A stretch of 64,000 nucleotides of DNA from Megaustenia siamemsis (Eukaryota; Mollusca; Gastropoda; Stylommatophora; Ariophantidae): the NCBI GenBank assembly GCA_032433765.1, contig JAVIAB010000051.1, positions 81,608,847-81,672,846 of the forward strand, in the 5' to 3' direction. The notes under the pieces are model-generated. The model was not told the origin of the DNA and did no database searches. It saw nothing but the letters and a program-made list of their open reading frames with translations. A program made the position numbers and the translations under genes. Position 1 is the first letter of the stretch. Each line of letters opens with the position of its first letter. This document shows, one piece after another, positions 22,591 to 34,530 of this stretch.

Positions 22591-22904
22591 CAAAATGATG
22601 AATATGGTTGCGGAGTAGAAAGTTAACTTCTGAAAAAAATAATATCTGGACATTTTACACTAGGTTTTTTTTTTCATGAATTTACTGGTATATTTGTAAA
22701 AATGGATGAGTAAGAATACCATCAGATGAATGGTAATATCATCATGATTTTTCATTAGAATGTCATCTGGGCATTCTAAAGTTGTTACTGCTGCATTGAT
22801 CACTTTATTTCCATAAAAATAGAAAAGAAAAGATCCCCGAGACGTCAGGTGGCATATCGAAAACATGGTGTTCTTGCATATATTTATATTCGTTACATTT
22901 TTGG
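22591..22904. other. Unassigned sequence
   Basis: Nothing recognised. Confidence 0.4.
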
Positions 22905-23068
22905 AGCAATTTGGTCAGTATTACGTCCGTGCCGTTTTTTTCTCCATTTTTCAAAAAAATCGTTACCCATTTAAGAGTGGATAAACCTGGAAGCTGATCA
23001 GGATCGAACCCAACCTCTTGTCCTTAGTAGTCCCGTTCACTAATCACTGAGCTATCGCGGCGTCACAA
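22905..23068 (-). mobile_element. SINE family 1, internally shortened copy
   Basis: On minus: A-box region gatagctcagtgattagtga, B-box gggttcgatcctg, then a piece with gtacc-like and ggcacggacgtaatactgac-like sequence. Much of the 3' body is missing. Confidence 0.82.
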
Positions 23069-23330
23069 CTATTTCTATTCTCAAGTTCCCAAAAAAATAT
23101 AACTTAAATGATATTCTTTACTTCAATAATTAGATTTAATCTATGTTAGTATTAACACTATTTTGTGCTATTTTTTTTTATAGATATACTGTTTTGTAAT
23201 TGTGAGATGTTTGTCTTTTTTTTAATTCTTGCTGAGAAGATTGTCATACAAACACGTATTAAGTTTTCAAAATTATTACGACTTTTTGAACCGTCATAAC
23301 ATGGCTATTATCTACTTTTAGGGGGCTGGT
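23069..23330. other. Unassigned AT-rich sequence
   Basis: Nothing recognised. Confidence 0.4.
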
Positions 23331-23627
23331 TGGTCTCGAGACAAGATGCCGGCATCGAGACAGAGAGGTCGTGGGTTCAAACCCCGGCTACACCGGTTAG
23401 AATTTTTATTTATGATTTCTCTCTGCGGCAACCACCCCTGGTCTCAGCAGCGAGGCCCGGCTTGAAACGTCAATTACTCATCGACGGAAAAAATATGAGT
23501 ACCTCCGAAGTCGGAGTTATCTGCCTGTGCACACGGCTGCCAGGGAAAAATGGATTAACACACATAATTCAGTTCCTAGTCTCTAGGGACTATGTCAGAG
23601 GTAAAAAGTTGGCGAAAGAAAAAAAAA
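23331..23627 (+). mobile_element. SINE family 2, copy with full tRNA-like head
   Basis: Head ggctggttggtctcgagaca (A-box-like) and gtgggttcaaaccccggcta (B-box) gives the best view of this family's tRNA-derived start. The body matches the 5.1- and 21.3-kb copies but lacks ~14 bases around ggcgagggacccct. Ends in an a-rich tail. Confidence 0.88.
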
Positions 23628-23751
23628 TAATAAATTACTTGTATTGCAGTTACTAAGATAATTTTGCTCAACACGAGACATTTTCTTTCAACATGTGATA
23701 GAGAATAATAAATGTTCCTATACAAATTAATTGTACCTAAGGTAATATGCA

Positions 23752-24013
23752 GGGAGCCGCGATAGTTCAGTGGTTAGTGAACTGGACTACAAAGGACAAG
23801 GGGTAGGGTTCGATCCCAACCGACGGCTTCCGGGTTCACCCAGCCTTAAATAGGTACCGGATTTTTTTTCTGGGAAAGTAAATCAGCACGGGCGTAATAC
23901 CGACCACATTACCCCAAAAATCATGAGCTGAAGGTCTGTAAAATATAGGGTCACTAACACCATATTTCCCTACACGCCACTTGGCGTGACGGGGGTACTT
24001 TACTTTTTTTTTT
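23752..24013 (+). mobile_element. SINE family 1, full-length copy with target duplication
   Basis: Starts ggagccgcgatagttcagtg (A box), B box gtagggttcgatcccaaccg, body with gggttcacccagcc, tctgggaaagtaaatcagca, cgtaataccgaccacattac, cacttggcgtgacgggggta, and a t-rich end. A 14-bp direct repeat, taaggtaatatgca, flanks it at 23738-23751 and 24014-24027. About 262 bp. Reference copy for the family. Confidence 0.95.
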
Positions 24014-24308
24014 TAAGGTAATATGCATTCATTTATGAAGGCTTCTTGAAAGAACATAATTGGTAAATCTATTCTTTGCATATTTAAAGTCCAGCTGAAT
24101 TTGAAGTATAATGCTTATAATTTTAGTTCAATATTCATTTATTTTTACATGTTCTGACGTAACCTGTATCTCGAACAATCAGTAAGATAAACTTCAGCTA
24201 AATGGAAAATGTCAGTCGCATTATGGGAATTAGATTTGACAAAATTAGAAGGAAAGAAAAGCAGAATTGACACGATATTAAATAATTTAGCCACGCCATA
24301 AGACAGAA

Positions 24309-24532
24309 TAGTGACATTGTGACCTTCCAGGCATGTCGTAAGAGGCGACTAAGGAGGTTTATCGAATGCTTGACAAGCTATCATTGTAAAAAGTATTGTT
24401 ATGGAAACAGAGCCATAGATTTTAGAAGCAGTGATCTCTGCAATATGTGCCATTTTGGCACGCAAGGTTCCTGTTTTTGAGATTGTGGTTCTACCCTATG
24501 TGCCGTCTTCGGCGTGAAAGGACAATAGATAG
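24309..24532 (+). mobile_element. SINE-like family 4 copy with target duplication
   Basis: Contains aggcatgtcgtaagaggcga ctaaggagg, then attgttatggaaacagagcc, cagtgatctctgcaatatgt, ctatgtgccgtcttcggcgt and a (gata)-like 3' end. An 11-bp repeat, ataagacagaa, flanks it at 24298-24308 and 24533-24543. A second copy at 63.05 kb is about 95% alike by eye. Non-coding; open frames across it are incidental. Confidence 0.9.
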
Positions 24533-24543
24533 ATAAGACAGAA

Positions 24544-27500
24544 ACAACTAAGAATATTCCACACGTATCAACAAACGATTTGTCAACAACAGACATGGAG
24601 GATGTCATCAAAGATGAATATAGAATGCTCATAAACCTCGGAGAAGGAAGAATAAGAGATAGGCAAAAAAAGCAAATGACCGCAACAATGTACTCCCCAA
24701 TGCTGAAAACCAAATTTAGTGGTACACAATTAGAATACTGTAATCTCTAAGTTCTTACACTGTACACAGAGCTGTAAAAATATGCTCAACATCTCTAATA
24801 ATTACTAGACTCTATGAAGTAATTGATTACTTTAAAAACAAAACAAAAACCTGCAGTAAATGTTTGTCTTTTCTAGTGATGCCAGAAAGTGTGTTCATAT
24901 AAAAAAAATTCCAATTTTTAAAATAAGGGAAAAATAAAGAATTGAATGATAAAGATAAAGTACGAGACTTTAATCGGCGTCTGAGCATGCGAGTATGTGC
25001 TCGGCCACCTACCCAGAAATGTTCGGAGACAATTGAAGCTATATTCAGGCACAAACGTTGACACATTCCAAACGTTTGAACGGAAACATCACTTTTAGAC
25101 ATTTGAAAACAAACAGTTAAAGGCACACTCGGCAACAACAATTTCTGGTGACTGAACCGATTAAATCGGAAATGAAGGAGGCATTTCGGGTGAGCAGACA
25201 CGAAATGGGCGATTACTAAAATCTACTGCGTTCACCTTCTCTTCCGACTTCCTTTAATATCAGTTATTTGTCAGGACAAGCCACAAGATGCTGATTACGC
25301 CTAAAATCTAAAGTCGGTGCACTGAAGTCATCAAATTATTAACGCTAAATGGGGATGCATTGTCAATAAGTCGATTATTATCCTCTTTAACGATGAAACA
25401 TAGAAAGATGTTATGTTGGGAGATGGTTCATAATCAAATAGGCGTGAGATGGACGCCATGATTGCCTACTTATAATAGAATGGATGCGGAACGTATTTGT
25501 AAAAAAATCTATATTTAGATTACAACATGTTATTAATAGACATGGTGACGCCCTGACATTCTCGAGAGCATTGATTTATTGCAAGTGTGAAGATCTTGTC
25601 AGGGTTAGTTATTGTCAATCCTTCATCCGGCAAAATTAGCCCAGCTATCTTACATTATGTAACTTGATGGAAGATTGAAAATCCAGAACAATTAAGCACT
25701 TCAACGTTTCTCACAATCTCTTTTGCGGAACCTCAGAATGTGCTGTATGACGTCACTAGTTTCGCAGATAAGAATAAATGCACACCAAATATTCTTCCTA
25801 CGCAACAACCTTGGTGTTTATTTAATGATGATGACTATTTTTTTATTTCAGATTCTCCGTGGGTTATGGTGTTTAGTTTCTTCAAGAAATACACTTTTGT
25901 TTAAAAACCACTGTTCCATAGGAAATATCATTACTCATTTGTTTAGGAAGTACCTTGTTCTATTTGATCATCTGGCTTTTCCTTCATTCTTTCTTCGTGT
26001 GCATAAGAAGTTGGAACACTTAGTTATCACAGTAAACAAGGAAGCAATGTTAAGCATTCAAAATACGATAGATCTACGACTACTCGGTTGTATAGAGAAA
26101 TAAAAGACCGCAGATCTATGACTATCAAGATACTACTGTAGTCAAAAGTCGGTAGATCTAATCAGACAAACCTGACAAGGAGAAACGGACAGACATGATG
26201 ACCAATGACATACAACACGTTTTGAATGACCGCCAACTTGCCAGGCGGAAGTGGTTAACGTTTATTGAACGTTTTTGTATTCCGTCAAAGTGTTTTATCT
26301 AAAATGTCAAAAGCATGAACATCAAGGTCAAAATAAACAAATACTTGCTGAAAAGAAAACGTGGGTGACTTGGGAACATGCCATTCAATTAAGATGCCAG
26401 TTATTGAACATGATATAAAAAAAAACACAAGATGATTCATTTGTCCCACTAATCTCTCCACAATTTCTGTTCACTATTTCTTTATTTCCTGTACAGTAGA
26501 TACATTATTATACAAACAATTGTTATCATGTGAAGCTAAAAGAAATGCTGGATTAAAATGTATATGTTCACCCTAAAGTAAAAAGTAATATCTTAAAATC
26601 CCTTGATAAAAGAGCAGACAACAGTTTCAAATGCTAGTTAGCAGAAAATGGATGAAAAGTCTAAGCGTGTATTAATTTCACAGCGTTCGGAGTGAAGGAA
26701 ACCAAACGTTTTCTAACATTTCTAAAACGTGAGCATTTCTGAGTTGACTGCCTACAGAGTTGCGAGTTTATTGAAATTTCGAGGAAAAAGAAAATTGTGG
26801 GAGACCAAGAACTGTGGGCATAAAGAACCATCGGCGTCTGTCCCAAATTGGTCAGGCTGGGACGATCAAGAACGCAGGAAACAAACATAGCGCAGGAAGA
26901 ATCGAGAGGGGAAGCCCAGCGGTATCAAACGATTTCTTCAATCGGGAGTTACAGATCATAAATTGCTGAAAACCGGCAGTGTTCCGTCTCCATTGCTCAC
27001 AGAGACTGCTGCGCATAAACTAGCACCAGAAGCACCAAACTTTGTTCTGGAACAATGAGATTATTTATGAAATTAACGTTGTGTTTGATCTAATCCTACT
27101 CAATTAAATAATTAGACTACAGTCTGTAGCGCCTTTTTACCAGAGATCGAAACATACCAAGAAATTCCATCCCTGTAAGAAGATGTCACCAAGAGATGTA
27201 TCCTGTTGTATTTTGACTTGTATCCTCAAGAAAGAGAGGTACATCGACATGCTAGGAATATCAACCTTCTTTATGAAGGTCATGTACCCTAATGGGTATA
27301 ACCAAAACATGCCTGCAAGAAAAGAATGTAACGGCAATGAAATAGTTCAGAAGATTAGTGATTCTCAAAGGGAGAACAAATTCACCCTCTTTGATTGGAA
27401 GGATTAGGGAGGAAAGGGTAGTTTTGTTGAAATGGGAGAAGTTGGTGTCAGTTTCAACAACAAAGACATTCCAGGGTAACCCATAAGTGCTATTTTTTTT

Positions 27501-27829
27501 CAAGAGATGATATAAAGTGTTTTCCTGTATGTAATGATTAGTTAGTGGCAGAATGTCCACTAATTTGCAAGTTCACTAAACACTCTTCTCGATATCTCCG
27601 AAATAAGCCTTTATTGATCAATGGTTTGTTTCCATTAAACAATCACACGAAAGGGATTAATTGAAGAATTTTATAAATTTGTTGCACCTCATTTCAACAT
27701 GAGAATTACGAGTCCTAGAATCTCAAGAGTTGAGTGACTGGTACTTTAGTCAACAAGACAAAGAAGAATGTGAGAAAGTCAACAAACTTGTGTAGCTTTA
27801 GTTGTGTACATCGTTGAGGCGCAAGTCGT
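24544..27829. other. Unassigned sequence, longest stretch without a recognised element
   Basis: About 3.3 kb without recognisable repeat, LINE, SINE or gene. Open frames of 124-126 codons at 24827-25201 (minus) and 25723-26103 (plus) have no motif I recognise and no convincing splice or start context; chance is the likelier explanation. Introns or UTRs of a host gene are possible. Confidence 0.4.
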
Positions 27830-28435
27830 GAACTCTCGGGAGAGGTGAACTCTGGGGAGAGGTGAACTCTGGGGAGAGGTGAACTCTGGGGAGAGGTGAA
27901 CTCTCGGGAGAGGTGAACTCTGGGGAGGGTGAACTCTGGGGAGGGTGAACTCTGGGGAGAGGTGAACTCTCGGGAGAGGTGAACTCTGGGGAGAGGTGAA
28001 CTCTGGAGAGAGGTGAACTCTGGAGAGAGGTGAACTCTGGGGAGAGGTGAACTCTGGGGAGAGGTGAACTCTGGGGAGAGGTGAACTCTGGGGAGGGTGA
28101 ACTCTGGGGAGAGTTGAACTCTCGGAAGAGGTGAACTCTGGGGAGAGGTGAACTCTCGGGAGAGGTGAACTCTGGGGAGAGGTGAACTCTGGGGAGAGGT
28201 GAACTCTGGGGAGAGGTGAACTTTGGGGAGAGGTGAACTCTGGGGAGAGGTGAACTCTGGGAGAGGTGAACTCTGGGGAGAGGTGAACTCTGGGGAGAGG
28301 TGAACTCTGGGGAGAGGTGAACTCTGGGGAGAGGTGAACTCTGGGGAGAGGTGAACTCTGGGGAGAGGTGAACTCTGGGGAGAGGTGAACTCTCGGGAGA
28401 GGTGAACTCTCGGGAGAGGTGAACTCTGGGGAGAT
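27830..28435. repeat. 17-bp minisatellite, ~35 copies, G-rich
   Basis: Unit gaactctggggagaggt with variants tcggg and tggag. Plus strand is purine-rich. Three units make 51 bp, so two minus frames stay open for ~240-250 codons (Ser/Pro-rich, 17-residue period); not a gene. Confidence 0.95.
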
Positions 28436-28726
28436 GTCATTAGATTTCGGCAAGTATCGATTACCAATTAAAATATTTTTCAAATCATTCTCTGCGTTCA
28501 AGCCGCACGCAAAAAAGCTCTTTTCGTCAAATGATGCAAAATTTGCATCTTGATTTGCATCTTGCTAATTATATACTCTTCTGATTCTTCTACTCTATCT
28601 ATGCCATTATTGACTCCTAATTGCACCCTCATTAACTCTTCAACTCCGAGCCAAAGATCCTGACGATTCACATGTTCTATGTCCAAATAATTTTCTTGTA
28701 AAATAAAGTAAAGTTACACGCTTTGC
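28436..28726. other. Unassigned sequence
   Basis: Nothing recognised. Confidence 0.4.
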
Positions 28727-28943
28727 TAGACGTGTGGGTAATATGTTAGTGACCATGTTTTTCCTTGACAACGGCACATTTTTGGGTTATATGTTCAGTA
28801 TTGTGCCAGGCCACCTTTACTTCCCAGAAAAATAACTGGTACCCATTTTTAGAGGCTGGGTGAGCCACGGTGCCTTGGTCAGAAAAAAAGAAACTTCTGA
28901 CCAGTAAGTAAGCACACTAATCACTCAGTGAACAAGGCTCCCT
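28727..28943 (-). mobile_element. SINE family 1, old diverged copy
   Basis: On minus: ggagccttgttcactgagtg (diverged A-box end), ctcacccagcctctaaaaat, gggtaccagttatttttctg ggaagtaa, and the gtgccgttgtc and tcactaacatatt ends. The B-box region is largely lost. Confidence 0.75.
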
Positions 28944-29720
28944 AAAAGTTAATATGAAACATTATTGTCATGCAGTGATTTCATTTATTCCATTCTTTAA
29001 TCTCAGAAAGTAACTTCATTTTTAATCAAGTTCATCTTTGGTAATTATACCCAAAAAAAATAATAATAATAATAAAGCGAACAAAAATAATTCCACAATT
29101 AAAGGGTTAGTCATTGTGTCACTCTGCAAGTTGAAATAGAGAAATGTCAGTTGATCTTTCCTGAAAGTTTCGAGACTTCCTACAATGCATATTCTTGAAA
29201 TAAGCCTCCCAACATATCGTTACCGTGGTCTCCCTTAGTTATCGGGGGCGCGTTATAGAAAATGTGAGGTCACCAAAAATGCAAATAACTAAACCATTTG
29301 TTCCTTCACGACTTTGGCATAAGAAATGTTATCTGGAAGGAAACTGTCAGGGATTGATACATCCTTTACTATTGAGCTTGGAAACAATCATCAAACAAGC
29401 GGTGCATTGTTTAACATTACATTACTTCACATGCTATCAGAAAATATTACAGATAATTTAACTGGTTCTTTGTCTTCATTATCTTTCCTGCTTCATTTCT
29501 CTTTCAGCGTTGAGTTTTTTGCTCTTCTGTTGCCTTCTCCTGCTACTATGTTTCATAGTGTTTCTATTATTCCATTAATTCTTTTTTTGTAGTCGATCCC
29601 TGAGTCTGGTGTTCTCGTAACGTTTATTAAAGGCTTCCTTTGTTGGTCGTTCTGGCTATCACGTGGAGTATTATCGGATGTTTATGCATTCTATGATGGA
29701 AATTATTCATAGCTTTTTTT
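28944..29720. other. Unassigned sequence
   Basis: Nothing recognised. Two overlapping short frames near 29225-29592 lack any signature. Confidence 0.4.
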
Positions 29721-31162
29721 TAGTTCTTCGTAGTTCTTAGTTTCTGATCGTATCTCTCTGATTTTCTCTCAGTTCTTAGTTTCTGATCGTATCTCTCTGA
29801 TTTTCTCTCAGTTCTTAGTTTCTGATCGTATCTCTCTGATTCTCTCTCAGTTCTTAGTTTCTGATCGTATCTCTCTGATTTTCTCTCAGTTCTTCGTTTC
29901 TGATCGTATCTCTCTGATTTTCTCTCAGTTCTTCGTTTCTGATCGTATCTCTCTGATTTTCTCTCAGTTCTTAGTTTCTGATCGTATCTCACTGATTTTC
30001 TCTCAGTTCTTCCTTTCTGATCGTATCTCTCTGATTTTCTCTCAGTTCTTCGTTTCTGATCGTATCTCTCTGATTTTCTCTCAGTTCTTCGTTTCTGATC
30101 GTATCTCTCTGATTTTCTCTCAGTTCTTCGTTTCTGATCGTATCTCTCTGATTCTCTCTCAGTTCTTCGTTTCTGATCGTATCTCTCTGATTTTCTCTCA
30201 GTTCTTAGTTTCTGATCGTATCTCACTGATTTTCTCTCAGTTCTTCCTTTCTGATCGTATCTCTCTGATTTTCTCTCAGTTCCTCCTTTCTGATCGTATC
30301 TCTCTGATTTTCTCTCAGTTCTTCTTTTCTGATCGTATCTCTCTGATTTTCTCTCAGTTCTTCATTTCTGATCATATCTCTCTGATTTTTTCTCAGTTCT
30401 TCCTTTCTGATCGTATCTCTCTGATTTTCTCTCAGTTCTTAGTTTCTGATCGTATCTCACTGATTTTCTCTCAGTTCTTCCTTTCTGATCGTATCTCTCT
30501 GATTTTCTCCTCAGTTCTTAGTTTCTGATTGTATCTCTCTGATTTTTAACTCAGTTCTTAGTTTATGATCGTATCTCTCTGATTTTTTCCTCAGTTCTTA
30601 GTTTCGAATCATATCGTATTGCTCTGGTTTGTTCCTCAAATCTTAGTTTCTGATCGTATCTCTCTGATTTTTTTCTCAGTTCTTAGTTTCTGATCGTATC
30701 TCTCTTATTTTTAACTCAGTTCTTAGTTTATGATCGTATCTCTCTGATGTTTTCCTCAGTTCTTAGTTTCGAATCATATCGTATTGCTCTGATTTGTTCC
30801 TCAAATCTTAGTTTCTGATCGTATCTCTGATTTTTTCCTCAGTTCTTAGTTTCTAATCATATCGTATCTCTCTGATTTTTTTCCCTCAAATCTTAGTTTC
30901 TGATCGTATCTCTCTGATTTTTTCCTCAGTTCTTAGTTTCTGATCGTATCTCACTGATTTTTTCCTCAGTTCTTAGCTCCTGATCGTATCTCTATGATTT
31001 TTCTTCTCAGTTGTTAGTTTCTGATCGTATCTCTCTGATTTTTTCCTCAGTACTTAGTTTCTGATCGTATCTCTCCGATTTTTTTCCTCAGTTCTTAGTT
31101 CCTGATCGTATCTCTCTGATTTTTTCTCAGTTCTTAGTTCCGTTCGTATCTCTCTGATTTTT
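29721..31162. repeat. 39-bp minisatellite, ~37 copies
   Basis: Unit agttcttagtttctgatcgt atctctctgattttctctc (39 bp = 13 codons). The left ~800 bp is homogeneous and open on minus (13-residue period ERYDQKRRTERKS, 168 codons). From about 30500 units lengthen and diverge (tttttcctcagt, aatcatatcgtattgctctg) and the frame closes. The right border abuts a LINE fragment. Confidence 0.95.
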
Positions 31163-31645
31163 ATTTTGCGGCCAGAGTCCGGGTCTAGCATTGGCAGCAC
31201 AACTTTGGGGCGAAGATTGTTTTGTAGAGTGCCCGTTCTCCTGCTAATGTTATTTCCTTTTTGGACAGCAGTGGTGGTAGTTTTCGATGATTTGACAAAC
31301 TGTGTATCTTAAGTCTATTTCTACTGCTTGAGAATTATCGCCTATCACCAGACATCATGGCTATATGAATTCATCCACTTATTTAACTGGCTGATTGTTT
31401 CAAAAACCTCTCTGTTTATTGCGGATCTTGTGTGTCCCCAGTTTGGTTTGATTAGTTTTCATATCTATTCTATATCAAACTATGTGTTATTGATGTCTTA
31501 TCTAGTCGCTCAACTAGGTCTTCGAGCTCTGATGCATCACTTGCCAGTCCATCTATATCATCTACAAGGTTAGGTTGTAACTGTTCTGTCCTAGATGTAG
31601 ACGGTCCCATCTTGATCTTCGAGGTCGCATGTCATCTTAAATTAA
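31163..31645 (-). pseudogene. LINE reverse transcriptase fragment, palm to thumb (fourth RT lineage)
   Basis: On minus, frames give VDDIDGLASDASELEDLVER LDKTS (LINE 'FADDIDGLAG'-type context after the catalytic motif), a middle part matching the KTK..I/QLN region weakly, then LSKKEITLAGERALYKTIFA and TRTLAAK (family LLYGSETW). Several frameshifts. The fragment ends within 10 bases of the 39-bp array. Different sequence from families A-C. Confidence 0.72.
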
Positions 31646-31769
31646 ACATTAGGATCAGCAGGCATTCCTGTCTAATCCATATAGTCGTTGGAAACAATTT
31701 ACCCAACCTATTATTTGAAAACATTACAATGCATTTGTAACTAAATGTACTAATACTTCAGTTTTAACT

Positions 31770-32176
31770 CATCATCATCATGTGCCATACCGCTTGGCGT
31801 AGGCGATCATGTCCTGCCACAATCTTCTATCTAAAGAGCATCGTATCAGTTCTGCTGTTGGCTGTTTTCCATGCTATGACACCAAGCTATCTAGTAGTTT
31901 CTCTCTTTGTCGTCCGCGATCTCTCTTTCCTTGTATTTTGCCCGTTGTAACCAGGTATTCCAACTTTCCTCTTCTCATGATGTGCCCGAAAAATGTTGAT
32001 TGTTTCTTTCTGATGTTTTTAGGAGCTGCCTTTTTGTGTTGGCCTCTTTGAGAATTTCCTCATTGGTCTTTTTAGCTGTCCAGGAAACTTTCAACATTCT
32101 TCTGAGAAATCCCATATCTGTGGCCTCTAACCGTCTTTTCATTTGTTTGTCTACTGTCCATGATTCGCTTCCTTAG
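31770..32176 (-). mobile_element. RTE-type LINE (family B), 3' end with target duplication
   Basis: Minus-strand tail of the polyprotein (FLRRMLKVSWTAKKTNEEIL, then the MRRGKLEYLVTTGK-like segment, CTVDRRL-like region) and a (gat)n end at 31770-31781. A 12-bp repeat, tcagttttaact, flanks it at 31758-31769 and 32177-32188. 5'-truncated. Confidence 0.92.
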
Positions 32177-32602
32177 TCAGTTTTAACTACATTATTTATA
32201 ATGGCAGGTGTGCACAATATAGAAAGCAGTCTAAGGTTAAACGAAACATACATCATCATCATCATCGAGTGCCATCTCCGCAACGAAGGTTGGCTACCAA
32301 GGAGCGCCATTTTTCTCTGATTCTTGCTTTGATGGTGCAGGTTGTCATAGCCTCGTTTGTCCATCTTATGATGCTACTCGTCCATGTTAGTCTTGGTCTG
32401 CCTCTGCCTCTTTTACCTTGTATTTTACTCTCCAGGATTACTTTAGTAGGCTGTTGTGTCTTTTAACATGGCCCAAAAATTGCATTTGATTTGTTTGAAT
32501 TGTGTTTAGTAGTTCTCTTTTCATTTTTAGTTGTTTTAAGACTTCATCGTTTGTTTTCTTTTCCTTCCATCCAATTCTACATATTCTTCTATATATCCAG
32601 GA

Positions 32603-32869
32603 GCCGCGATAGCTCAGTGGTTAGTGAACTGGACTACAAAGGACAAGGGGTAGGGTTCGATCCCAACCGACGGCTTCAGGGTTCACCCAGCCTTAAACGG
32701 GTACCGGATTTTTTTCTGGGAAAGTAAAGCGGCACGGGCGTAATACCGACCACATTACCCCAAAAAGCATGTGCCGAAGGTCTGTAAAATGTATGGTCAC
32801 TAACACCATATTCCCTATACGCCGCCACTTGGCGTGACGGGGGTACTTTACTTTTATATATATAAATAC

Positions 32870-32872
<3 letters not shown>
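32603..32872 (+). mobile_element. SINE family 1, full-length copy nested in a LINE
   Basis: Matches the 23.75-kb reference from ggagccgcgatagctcagtg through the B box to cgtgacgggggtactttact. Inserted in the opposite orientation to the host LINE. Its 3' end runs into the (ta)n tract, which hides the target duplication. Confidence 0.94.

Positions 32873-32950
<78 letters not shown>
32873..32950. repeat. (TA)n microsatellite at a SINE 3' end
   Basis: About 35 ta dinucleotides interrupted once by aaatacgtg. Probably grew from the SINE tail or the tatata target. Confidence 0.95.
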
Positions 32951-32953
<3 letters not shown>

Positions 32954-32991
32954 TTCAAAGGCTTCAATTCTCTGTTATGTTACGAAACATA

Positions 32992-33670
32992 ACTCGTCAA
33001 GAAATCAGAAAACCCAAGGCCATCCGAGCCTACTTTTTCTAATCAATTTCATTCACGACGGACAAGTCTAGCGACTTAATTTGTTTCCTCATATATGCAA
33101 GCACGGACTCTAGACCTCATGGCTACCACACAAGTCAACTGTTTGTTTTTTTTTTAATCGCTAACCCCCAATAGAAACACCACAACATAAACACCACAAC
33201 AAAAACACCACAATAAAAAGACAACAGACCCCGTAACAATTGATAAATGTCCTATTTCGTGAAGCAGGCTTTAATAAACTCTATATTATTATTTCTAGCC
33301 TCTGTTATTTTAGCTCCCCGAAAATGATGTTTACTTGTACTTTTGTATGAACAATTACTTCACCCAGCGAGAATGACAGTGAATGAAGCAATTTATTCAT
33401 TTGGTTACTATGAGACGGTTGGGCGTGGGTGGAAGCAATAAGAACAATTTATGGAACCCTGGCAGTGTTGAGATTTATTTAATGGGACGAGAGTAAGAAG
33501 CGGAGCGAATGAGTAAATGGAGCCCCAGTGGTAGTGAAGATGAAATTATAGAACAAAGGGTGAGTGAGGATCAGTTTACGAAAATGTCGAAGTGTTAAAA
33601 GTTTGGTTACAGAAACCCACAAACCGGTGATGTTATCTATTTATAGAGTCAGACGTGCGGGTTGGACCAA
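32992..33670. other. Unassigned sequence
   Basis: Nothing recognised apart from a short aacaccacaac-type simple repeat near 33175-33220. Confidence 0.45.
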
Positions 33671-34380
33671 TTACTTCCACTTCGATGTAATTTGCGTAAG
33701 TTGGATGGTTACCCCTTGTTGAGGTCCATGGTACTTCGATGCACTTTGCGTTCGTTTGATGGTTACCCCTTGTTGAGGTCCATGGTACTTCGATGCACTT
33801 TGCGTTCGTTTGATGGTTACCCCTTGTTGAGGTCCATGGTACTTCGATGCACTTTGCGTTCGTTTGATGGTTACCCCTTGTTGAGGTCCATGGTACTTCG
33901 ATGTAATTTGCTTTCGTTGGATGGTTACCGCTTGGTGAGGTCCATGGTACTTCGATGCACTTTGCGTTCGTTTGATGGTTACCTCTTGTTGGGGTCCATG
34001 GTACTTCGATGTAATTTGCTTTCGTTGGATGGTTACCCCTTGTTGAGGTCCATGGTACTTCGATGTAATTTGCTTTCGTTGGATGGTTACCCCTTGTTGA
34101 GGCCCATGGTACTTCGATGTAATTTGCTTTCGTTGGATGCTTACCCCTGGTTGAGGTCCATGGTACTTCGATGTAATTTGCTTTCATTGGATGGTTACCG
34201 CTTGTTGGGGTCCATGGTACTTCGATGCACTTTGCGTTCGTTTGATGGTTACCCCTTGTTGGGGTCCATTGTACTTCGATGAAATTTGGGTTCGTTTAAT
34301 GGTTACCCCTTGTTGGGGTTCATGATACTTCGATGTAATTTGCACTATCTGGATGATTACCTTTGTTGGGGTTCATGGTC
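33671..34380. repeat. 54-bp minisatellite, ~13 copies
   Basis: Unit ccatggtacttcgatgcact ttgcgttcgtttgatggtta ccccttgttgaggt (54 bp = 18 codons). Two sub-types alternate: atgcactttgcgttcgtttg and atgtaatttgctttcgttgg. Open on both strands (206 and 184 codons); repeat by-products. Confidence 0.95.
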
Positions 34381-34530
34381 ACTAGGTGGTCGGAATCTGC
34401 GTTATGCTGTGAGTTTATACAGAATGCTGCTCAACACATCCGATGTCAGATATATATTTTTGGCACCGGTTTGCCTTCCCATTTTCTTAGTCAGATTGAT
34501 TTGTCTGTTTTTAGAGCAAGAAGCTGGAGT

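Larger units (their letters stand above)
32251..32981 (-). mobile_element. RTE-type LINE (family C), 3' end, split by a nested SINE
   Basis: Minus-strand thumb-to-tail region of family C with a (gat)n end at 32251-32264. A 10-bp repeat, acgaaacata, flanks it at 32241-32250 and 32982-32991. The copy is interrupted at about 32600 by a SINE and a (ta)n tract and resumes at 32951 with catttcaaaggcttcaatt, exactly as the unsplit copy reads at 12136. Confidence 0.92.

Noticed and set aside
23752..23835. Functional tRNA gene
   Set aside because: A and B boxes are present but belong to a repeated 250-262-bp SINE with target duplications; no proper cloverleaf acceptor end.
25723..26103. 126-codon open frame as a gene
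   Set aside because: No motif, codon pattern or splice context beyond chance in AT-rich DNA.
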